A stretch of DNA of 64,000 bases from Sclerurus mexicanus (taxonomy: Eukaryota > Chordata > Aves > Passeriformes > Furnariidae): NCBI GenBank assembly GCA_013396755.1, contig VWZF01006068.1, positions 257,391-321,390 on the forward strand, read 5' to 3'. Numbering within the stretch: position 1 is the first letter of the stretch; each line of letters begins with the position of its first letter. Below, piece after piece: positions 51,841-61,157 of the stretch. The notes under the pieces are model-generated. The model saw nothing but the letters and a program-made list of their open reading frames with translations, searched no databases and had not been told where the DNA came from. A program made the position numbers and the translations under genes.

Positions 51841-51935
51841 ATGGAAGGAAGGAAAAAGAAAGAAAAACGGAGGGGAGGAGGGAAAGAATGGAAGGAGGGA
51901 GGAAAGAAGGAAGGAAGGAAGGAAAGAAGGAAACT
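51841..51935. repeat. Purine-rich (GGAA/GAAA)n tract
   Basis: About 95 bp that is nearly pure purine on the plus strand (GGAAGGAAGG, AAAGAAAGAAAAACGG, GAAGGAAGGAAGGAAGG), broken by very few pyrimidines. It can form triplex DNA and offers repeated GGAA cores. No flanking element is recognised. Confidence 0.92.
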
Positions 51936-53459
51936 AAATATCATTTGATTCAGAATCCACTCTACAACTGGTCTATAAATGAAAAGTAATTTTCTTGTAA
52001 AAAAATTTGAGGAAAAAATTATAGGACATTTTTAATACTTTAGTCAAATTTTAAATGCCTATAAAAGGTGTCACCAACATTGCAATTATTTCCAGCTCAT
52101 CCTTTGTGGATTGAGTTCCTCATTGACATACTATTTTACAGTTGATGTTATTCTACCTCCTATTTATTACATTAATTTTTGTCTTCATCTCAAGAGTAAA
52201 GTGTATTTTCGGGACTCCTTTGTTTGTATGAAACTTGCTCTCCAAGTCAAAAAGGGGAGTACTGATCATACATCATATGTGGCATACATATGTAAAGTAA
52301 ACAGTACTAATTGCATTGCATGAAGTAATACTAATTTTTGCCATGTATTTATATACCTCTATTAATCCATATTTTTCTAACAATAAACAGATCACTTGAT
52401 AAAATGCAATGGAAAAAAACATCATTATACTATTGAAAGTCCAAGTGCTAAAAACCATGGAGAATTTACCATCATATCATGCATGTGGGATACATGTAGA
52501 AAGCATCTCTCTTTTGATTTCATTAGGCACCACGGTGGCATTTTTGAGGTGTCCTGACAGAGCTCAGGCAGCAACCAAGCTTCAGTGAGCTATTCCTCTG
52601 AGTTCAAAACTGTTCATCCATGTAGATAGTGTGGAGCAAAATATTAGACCTTTTGGAGAAAACAAATTCCTAACCTATTAAGATTAGATGCACACTGAGT
52701 GATTTGAAACATTATAGTTTTGTTACTTGTCTCAAAGTCTGTGTGACTCCAGTTTTAGTTACCTATATCCATTCTTTAACCTGTGTCCACTGTGGTAATT
52801 GAGTCTGGTCCATTCTAATTACAATAGTATCAATAAATCTTCAAAATTCTGCTCATTTCATTAAGGTCTCTGGAAATCCTTTAATTACATCCTTGAGAGT
52901 TCTCATATAGCTCGTTTCATTGGTAGGATTTCAATGTATTTTCTACCAATAAGATGGGATGATATGCACTGGAACAAGAAAGAGGTTATTGATAACTATC
53001 CATTTATTTAAAACTGTTTGGTAGGGATTTTTCATCTTCTGATTTCTCACAGACGTTTCTCTAAGTCGAACTCAAAACAGAGTTAAGTTTTCTGCAACAC
53101 ACATCCAAAATGTGTGAAAATACTGTAGCAATGAGGAACCTAGCCTACTGCTATGCCAGTGCCCATGAGCTGTAGTGTAGAACAGAACAAGCAGGCTGGC
53201 TTAATACACAAATAGGATTTTGAGAGGAAAAACTAAAAAAGGACAAAACTGTATGCTCCATACTTCCTTACTTATTTTTCCTATTTTCTACTTCTTTCCA
53301 TATTGCCTGTTTTGATTTTCCGCCCCCTCTGCCCTCCACTGTGAGGCTGGGGAATACTTAAACGTGCTCAGAATCCAGGATGGAAGAAATCCTAATGTAC
53401 AACTGAAAAATACTAGGACTTTCCTTTTAGGGGAATTCACTTTATCTTTACTTCAAGGG
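51936..53459. other. Noncoding unique DNA
   Basis: Nothing recognised. AT-rich unique sequence with short chance open frames. Confidence 0.5.
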
Positions 53460-53569
53460 AAAAGAAACAAAAACAAAAAACCCAACCAAACAAAAACTGA
53501 CAAACAAACAACAACAACAAAAACCAGTCCAAGCAAGAAAAACAGACAAACAAAAACTCAAAAAAACAA
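53460..53569. repeat. A/AAC-rich tract, ~110 bp
   Basis: A runs punctuated by C: AACAAAAACAAAAAACCCAA, CAAACAACAACAACAAAAAC and AGACAAACAAAAACTC. One of the longest tracts of this class in the window. It causes a Lys/Asn/Thr/Gln-rich open frame that is not a gene. Confidence 0.85.
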
Positions 53570-53839
53570 TTGTTCCAGCCTGCTCTTGCATGTCTAGTCA
53601 TGCTTAATACCAGCAATATGTGTCAACTTACACCAAGAATAAATGAACCATAGTGAAGAACAGTAAAATAAGAATAGGTCTCTTGAAGAAAGTGTGATGC
53701 CACCTTTTGGATGCTATTACTGAAAAGTGAATATATTTTTACTTACTGTTGCGTAATGGGTGCAAGATGTCATAGTACATTTTAGTAAAATTTCATGTTC
53801 TAAAGCTCATTGTCTATTTGTCGCCTCCTTCTGTGTCAG

Positions 53840-54030
53840 CAGCTCATGTTCAAGACTGCTTTGTGGCCAAGGAAACAAATTCAGTATTGTCCAAGGCTGG
53901 TGTGTCCATGCTACACTTGTGCCATAGCTTCATCTTTACAACTAGGCCAACTGTCTGGTGACATAGCAATAATGCCACCCGTTTGCTTTACAATTTCCTG
54001 CTACGTTAATGAGACTAAAAAAGAGATCAG
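53840..54030 (+). other. Weak splice-bounded open segment
   Basis: A strong pyrimidine tract ending TTCTGTGTCAG (AG at 53838-53839) and a donor-like ATCAG|GTAACA (GT at 54031) frame a 191-nt segment. One frame, starting CAG CTC ATG, stays open throughout (63 codons). The peptide is Cys-rich in the middle (YCPRLVCPCYTCA). I recognise no family, the donor is only a partial consensus match, and chance is a fair alternative. If real it would be an internal exon or a lncRNA exon. Confidence 0.15.
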
Positions 54031-54584
54031 GTAACAGTGGTTTTGTCCTTCTGTTTGCCAAATAATACTGAGGCACAGTTTATGAACTCTGTGCAGCTTA
54101 GGCTACAAAGCAGGCCCTTGCACAGCTTGTACAGAGCCATGTTGTCTGTTGATGTAATCACCATGCCAGAACTGATTAAACTCAGAACGACATTTTCTGC
54201 ATAAGGCTATTGCAAAGTTCTATAAAAGTACAAACTGTATCCAATCGGAAGACTTCTTGCCCAAATTGTCTTCATGTACGCAAGGTCAGATCTGGTTCAC
54301 TTTTCTAAAACACAATATATGTAAATTTTCCTTCCAGCTCTAATAAAAATAAAAATAAATTATAAATAATAATAATAATAAAGACAATCTTGTAAACTGA
54401 ATTATAATTTGAAGATAACTATAATTTAAGAATGTTGTATTTTTAGCTTTCAATTTGTCCTTACATGATGGCAGAATATGGCATGGACATTTCACATGCA
54501 CAGGACTGGCAGAACATTTTAATATTTTAAGACATAAAATCATCAATTTTGCAAAAAGTCAAAGCTGAGTTGAAATTATCAGTT

Positions 54585-54627
54585 AAAAAAAAAACAACCA
54601 AACAAACAAAAAAACAAAACAAAAAAC
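54585..54627. repeat. A/AAC-rich tract
   Basis: A10 followed by CAACCAAACAAACAAAAAAA-type sequence. Same class as the other tracts. Confidence 0.85.
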
Positions 54628-55549
54628 TTGTAGCACTGTCTGTGTGAAAAAACTACTGGGCATTTGCTCTTCCACCCTGTCAGTTTGACTGTTCATCAAT
54701 TGTCTGGGAAGCTTGTGTTGGTGTAAGAAAGGGACTTTGTATGAGCCTATATAGGGAATGTGAATAAGCAATGTTTGGATTATAGATTAGGCTGGTAATG
54801 CATAGTAAAGTAGAAAATGTGACATCCATAAATATGCATGTATATACATGGAGTATAGAAGTATTTCCTAGAGAAGTAGGAAAAAAAACTTCCTCATCAG
54901 CTGACTACTTATCAATGTGTTGTTTTACAGTGGAAATGATACAGTTTGAAGTCTTAAACATTCCTTACAATTAGATAAATGTTAGAGAAGACTATAGGGA
55001 ATTCAAGGACAGTATTCTTCTTGAAGTGCTAGTAGGCACAAACCAGGTAAATTTCTTTAGTGGGACATTTAATTTATTACCCAGCATGCAAATATAGCAA
55101 ACAAGCAAATAAAAAAATCTGGAGCTATTTTAGTAACATGTTAAGACTAAAAGAATCTAAAATCCATTCAATTCATCAAACTCTCACAAGACAGTAGAAA
55201 TGCTGATTCGAGTGAAATGGATTCTGCACCTCTGCTGAGCAGTACGAGATCCATGGCCCTTGTAGGTGGCCTGGCAAATGAAGAGGAAATCAATGATGCT
55301 GAAGTGCAGTCTATCATAAACATAACTACGTTATTTATATACACCAGTCCTCAAATAGATTATAATACAGTCACTTATCACAGGCAATTTACTCCTGTAG
55401 CAATGTTTCATTCCAAAAACCTTCTTTTTAATAAGAACTGAATAGATTTTATCTCATAATCCTTGTCAGTCTTTCACTACCTGAAGTCATGGACAGTCGT
55501 ATTAACAGTACACATTGGTTTTTTTTTAAATTTAATTTGCTCACAAGGG

Positions 55550-55587
55550 AAAAAAGAACAAAAAACAAACAAACAAACAAATAAAAC
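55550..55587. repeat. (AAAC)n-rich tract
   Basis: AAAAAACAAACAAACAAACA with short A runs on both sides, ending in AATAAAACATC. Confidence 0.85.
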
Positions 55588-57774
55588 ATCCCATGGAAAA
55601 TCATATGTGCGTGACTTCCACAAAGTATAATTCGTGCCATTATATCCTGATTATTTACATGGAGGACAACAGACAGAATCAAAAGATTAGATATTAAGTA
55701 ACTAAAATGGGGGGAGAAGGAAAAAGTACCCAGTAGGGGCCAGGGGTTTTGTTGTTTTCTCAGAGGAATGAGATTGACACTTCAATATTCCATAAAACAC
55801 TAGAATTGTAAAAGAAAACGTTAAACTATATTTTTGGCCCTATTGCTTTGTAAAGCTCCAGTCTCTGACAGCAAGTTTCTTAAAGGAGCTTTGGTTCTTT
55901 GATAACCTGAGGCAGCACAAGGGCAAAATGCTACAGTGTATTTCAGAAGGTTAAAAAACGCTCTTATTTTTGGCCCTACCTCTTTTATGTAACTTACACA
56001 CCATCATGTTCCAAAACCCCACATATTTCAGACATGCATTGATCAGCAGTGCAGATCAGATATTTAACTCTTAAAATGACCTTTCATGGGATTTAGTTGC
56101 TGTTCAGAAATAAATATACTATGACTTACTGATTTATTTTTTGCAAATATCATTACTCAAAAAACCTCTCATTATTTTGTCAGACTATTTGTGAACCAGT
56201 CCTCATGTTTTTATTCAATATCTTTATTCACAATATTCAGACGAAAAATTTTTTGGCACACTGTTGCATATAACTTTCCACGATTCAGGATACTACATCA
56301 GCAAAGTTCACTGTGGTCTTTCTCATTCCTACCAACATGATGGAATAATTAAGAAACAGATACAGCAGTTTTTTAAAGGTGATGTGCCTGACTGTAATTA
56401 GATGCTGATTCTTCTGGATTGCAGATACTGCATATCAGTGACTTCTTACAAATGAGAGAGCTCTCAGCCTCTACCTAATCTAACTTTCTATGGTCACTCA
56501 TTTTATGTCATTTGTCTAGGTGCCTTTTTATAGATTTCTGAGTTTGTATAAATTTTTACTTCTACATAAATGAATAATACATCTCCTTAAAATACATGGA
56601 ACTGAAGATTTACAAATACATCTGGAGTTATGTAAATGTTAATTCATTTTTATAATGTAAGTCATGAATTCTACCAATAACGACAAACTAAACTCTGCAT
56701 TTCTTTGTACAAATAGTAATTGAGACTTATTTTCTTTTCCTGTTCAGATGCTGTAGATGTAAATCCTTGTCAACCACCTTCATGGACCTTCAACAGGACA
56801 AAAGGATATCAAAAGAGTTTGTATATTTTTGTGACATGATTTATTGATTGTCATGAAAAGACATGGAGGATAGTTTCATATAATATCAGTCAAGAGCTTT
56901 GCTCTTTGTTTTGGGTCAGGATTAAGTACAGAGTAGAACACAAATAGAGCTTGTTAGTGAGTTTTAGACATATACAGAGATTCCAAACAAGAAAAAAGCA
57001 CAAGAAAAAAGGTTGTGTCATCCTCTCACTCAGATTGGCTAAACATATTCATGAGAACACTTTGACATAAAATTTGTTCTTTTATATGATCGTATTTCCC
57101 TTCCACCTCACTCAAAATTGGCTTTTCTTTTGTGCTGTGCTGCTGGTGTCAAAATAGAAAATGCCTAAAATAATAATAAAAACAGATATTATTTTGAAAG
57201 CAGCAATGTCTTTGATCGACATTTGAAATATTATATAGAGAATTATCTCTGTAAATACAAATAGATACAAGTCTTAAAAAATACAGTTCACTTGTATCAT
57301 GTCTCTGTGTCTATGTTCTTCCCTAGGCAATGAACTTGGGCTTTACCCTCTGTGATACAGCTCTGGGAAACCTCAGGAAGTATCATCTTCCATCCTGGAG
57401 TCCAAAAAATCTGTAGCACTCATTAAGCACGGAAGCAATACTTCTAAAGAAAAATCTGCATTCTGGTGGAAAATTTCAGTTATTTTTTTTCAAACACCAC
57501 ACACACACATCTCCATGCTCCAGTTTATTCTAATTCACAAAGTTTTTAAGATGAAAATGTTTGACATAGTAAGAGTCCCTAGCGAGGGGCTTGTTACAGA
57601 GATTTTAATGTGCTAAGGAGTGAGAGACTGTATTGGCAAAGGAAGGCAGAGCTGTCACTCCCTCTCTTGCAATATCAGACCGTTCTTTAGACATTACTTA
57701 GACCATGTGTGGCTTCAACAAGCTCATCTCACTTTGAAAATCTAAAGAGTTCACAGAACAAAAATTGGAGTTGA

Positions 57775-57915
57775 AGCTTAGATAAGCTGGCTAGAGAATG
57801 GTACTAATAACTTCAAGGTTTTGAGTTCAATCCCCATCTGGGCCATTCACTTAAGAGTTGGACTCAATGATCCTTGTGGGTTCCTTCCAACTCAGAATAA
57901 GCTGGTATTCTGTGA
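57775..57915 (+). mobile_element. tRNA-Ile-derived SINE with CR1 tail (TguSINE1-like)
   Basis: A plus-sense copy of the element at 29 kb. The head has TTAGATAAGCTGGCTAGAG (A box region), GGTACTAATAACTTCAAGG (isoleucine anticodon arm), GAGTTCAATCC (B box) and CTGGGCCA. The linker TTCACTTAAGAGTTGGACTC is identical in type to the other copy. The tail reads AATGATCCTTGTGGGTTCC, TTCCAACTCAGAATA and ATTCTGTGA, as in CR1, with a small insertion (AGCTGG) near 57900. It is not a working tRNA gene. Confidence 0.93.
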
Positions 57916-58608
57916 AGTTACCACTGCCAAAGATTGGTCAATTAGTACTTTGTATATTGTATATTGTATAAAGCTAAAGAAGTAATATTCATAGATCAAG
58001 ACTGGGAAAAAAAATGTGTTAATGAATTTACAATGATTGTGGTTGACAACAGATTTTTAGAAACCCTACCTAAACAAATGCAGTAAGAATTTCTTTGAAA
58101 AAGTCAACTGAACCTTTTTAGTTGAATATGGATTTAAATATTTCATGTGATGTTAACTGATGCCAATATTTTGCTATGCATTTGGGCATAACTCAGCAAA
58201 GAGATTCTGGGCTTGTTCATCTTCTGTAGCCAAAGATATTAGGCTTTTTAGTAGGCCTGGCTGCATTTGTATCAATTCAGTACACCCACAATTTCATTCT
58301 GCAAATATACAAAATAAGGGCAAAGTGGGAGAAAATTAATAGTGACTTAAAGAATCCTAAGTTGTCCATGAATAACTAAAGTGGGGAATTTGTGAAATTC
58401 TCATAATCATCAAAGAGTAAAACCCTAAATACTTTTACAAAGCCAGCAGCAAGTGAATGTGGCAACCAGTTTTAAAATGTAACCTCACATATTGCTGAAC
58501 AGGGATGTTTGGAGTGATTGCTTACATGAGATCACTCTGAGCAACCCTTTAATTATCTAAAGAAGTAAAATTGCAAAATATTTTTTTCTCTTTATTTAAA
58601 GTCCTATT

Positions 58609-58641
58609 AAAAAAAAAAAAAAAACAAAAACCAAAAACCAA
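58609..58641. repeat. A16 run with AAAAACC units
   Basis: Sixteen A followed by CAAAAACCAAAAACCAACAG. Same class as the other A/AAC tracts. Confidence 0.88.
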
Positions 58642-60335
58642 CAGATAAAATGCCTACCCAGAACATTTGTATGATGAAATAAAATGGACAGATCTTTTTA
58701 TATTGGTCACTTTTTCTTAGAAAAAATGCAAATTTATGAACTGAACAGCTGCATGACAAATATATTTTTGCATACTTACCCTATCATTAATATTAAATAT
58801 ATATGATACACATAATATACATACATATTGTATCTATATGTATAGTATAATCATGGGGTTTATATATTGTGTATAAAATTTACATATGAAGTATGAATTT
58901 TTATGTAGGAAGGAATGTAACTGAGCAGCACATACCAGATAATACAAGAGAAAACTTACCTTACTCCCTGCTCATGATATTTTGACATCTTTTGGTCACC
59001 GCCTATCAGCCTCCCAAGTCTCTCAGTGCAGAAGTTGTGTTATAAGACAGGCTATACAATGCTTTTCTTCAATGACTTGCATTTTTAAGGCAGTATCAAT
59101 AACTGGAAATGTGGATTATGCATGTGGAAATAAAAATCAGAGAATTTTATGCAAGGTCTGTTTTAGTTTCTTGCTGCTTTATTTGTATTTTATCCTCTTG
59201 TGTGTGTCCATGTAAGATCACTAATGGGATTTTAGGCTATGATTGTCAGAGAAATTTCTCCTTCAAGAGAGGATGCTAGATGTAGAGAAATAATTAGAAT
59301 GTTAGAAAACTAAATCGAAAAACAGACTCATTTCCAAAGAATCAGCCTAAGCTGTCAAATGATAGTCATCACAGAATCACCTGTGAAACATTCTCTTTGA
59401 AGCTCACCAAAGAATTAAACCAGAGACTGTTAAAGGGATTGTGATTTAGCCAAGGATGTGCTGCACTGCTGGTGACTGACATGTGATAAGCAGTAAAGCT
59501 GCATCGCACTTCAAGTTCTTACTTTCAGTCTGAACAGGTCATCCCATAGTCAAGTCACTTCATTTTTCTCTTCTCTAATACTCTCAGACTGAAAAGCTAC
59601 ATAATTCACTCTTCCTTTCTTAATCATAGCAATAAAGTTGTAAAGAGGACAATCTAAAGCATTAAGAAAGAGTTTTAATTTTATTTTGTATATCTTAGAA
59701 GAAATTTAAAGATCTGCCTACAATTCAGAACCTACCAGAGTAAAAGAAATTAAAATGAAAGCTGCTTAAGTTCTTGTAAACACTCAGAAAAAAATTACCT
59801 GGAATGCAGTGATTGTGGGCTTTTTGTCAGGTGAGGAAAAATGCTTTATATGTTTACACTACAACCAAGAACATTTTCATTGCTTGTGTAATACAGTGTT
59901 GTCCTGAAAAACTATTCCATGAACTTGACAGAAGAACCCAACTTTCAGTGAAGCAGTTAGTAACTTTAACCAAGGTGTCAGCTGAGGTGTCAATAAAAAA
60001 GTTAGGATGTCTCTCTTCAAAATAACATAGACTTACTTTTTCTATGAAATTAGTTGGAAAAAAATGTATGACTCAGAATAAAAAGTTGTTCAGTTCTATC
60101 AGTGAAGGGTCTAAAAACAAAATCAGACCAAATTTTGGCTTTGCAATTAGGAAAACAAAATCAAATTGAGGTTTTGTTCCACTCAAAACATGATACCCTA
60201 CGTCTGATATCTGAAGCTACTCAAGAAAGTAGCCTCTTTCAGTCAGCCCTGCAGGACATTTGCACAGTGTTTGTATCAATGTAGAAACCTTTTCTTCTTG
60301 TCTGAATTAAAAAAAGGATCAAATATGATATAATT

Positions 60336-60373
60336 AAAAAAAAACCAACCAAAAACAACAAAAAAAACCCACA
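60336..60373. repeat. A/AAC-rich tract
   Basis: A9 then CCAACCAAAAACAACAAAAA and AACCCACAAC. Same class. Confidence 0.85.
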
Positions 60374-61156
60374 ACACAACTATGCAAGTTCTTATTTGAA
60401 TATGATTTGCTACTCTTGTAAGACACTTGAAACCAGGTCATGTGAAGCTACAGAAAAACTGAGTTTACCTGTGGGTAGATGTGTCAAATGCTTTAGATAT
60501 GTTCAGCCATTGAATACAGGGGATACTTTGGTGAAGAAAACCTTTTTATACAGAAATCACAAATATAGAAACCTCCATATGACAAAACAGCTTCAACCTC
60601 CTCCAGTTATCATAGTAAGGCTGAGAATTTTCTCATTCTATCTCTTTTGTGTAATAAAACTGAAAGGTGCATTTCAGGAGTCAATGAACACTTTCTGGGA
60701 TATAGGCTATCATATGAGTTCTTGAACACTTTTGAGGCTATAATTTATAAATATTTTAAGTAGGTTTAGGCTTTTCCATCTTTCACTTATCTTTCTCTCA
60801 TACACATACCCTGCTGGTATAGGTCCTCTCTATGGAGAAATACATCCTTATGCTAAGTAAAAGATTAAATAATCTGGTATAAAAATAATAGTTAAAAGAC
60901 CTGTCAGTTTATTTCATGCTGCATTGTAAAGCACAGAGAAAATAACATTTCAAAAATATGTACATTTTACTTTTGCAGACATGAAAACAATTTCACTGGG
61001 AATAGTTTCTGTCATAGCAGTTGATAAAATGTGTCTTTCATATTGTGAAAATTAGGCCCTTTTTCTCTTTTGTTTTACTTTCTGATACTTTGTTTCCAGG
61101 CAAAAGATGTAAAGTTCTGCCAAATACTGGCCTGTATTTTGTAAAAAAAAAAAAAA

Positions 61157-61157
61157 N
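61157..61157. other. Unresolved base (N) in homopolymer
   Basis: A single N ends an A14 run at 61143-61156 and precedes GTTGATTATG. It most likely marks uncertainty in homopolymer length in the assembly. Any open frame crossing it is unreliable. Confidence 0.97.

Larger units (their letters stand above)
53570..57774. other. Noncoding DNA with A-rich tracts and weak exon candidates
   Basis: No gene recognised. It holds the splice-bounded open segment at 53840-54030, (AAT)5 at 54365-54381, two A/AAC tracts and a (CA)6 run at 57498-57509. A second acceptor-like site (TTTCTTTTCCTGTTCAG ending near 56747) is followed by about 30 open codons in two frames, but no donor is visible. Confidence 0.45.

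Noticed and set aside
53364..53597. Lys/Asn/Thr-rich 77-codon frame
   Set aside because: Direct translation of an A/AAC low-complexity tract.
56745..56840. Exon after TTTCTTTTCCTGTTCAG
   Set aside because: The acceptor is good, but no donor follows, and both open frames end within about 30 codons without a recognisable motif.
57775..57842. Possible tRNA-Ile gene
   Set aside because: The sequence is a SINE head: acceptor stem not intact, mutated arms, and a CR1-like tail continuing directly from it. The same applies to 29 kb on the minus strand.
11136..58735. ATGCAAAT octamers as evidence of enhancers (about ten copies, for example 11136, 16139, 30569, 45434, 55087)
   Set aside because: Their number is near what AT-rich DNA yields by chance. 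Only the composite at 41249-41262 was kept, at low interest.
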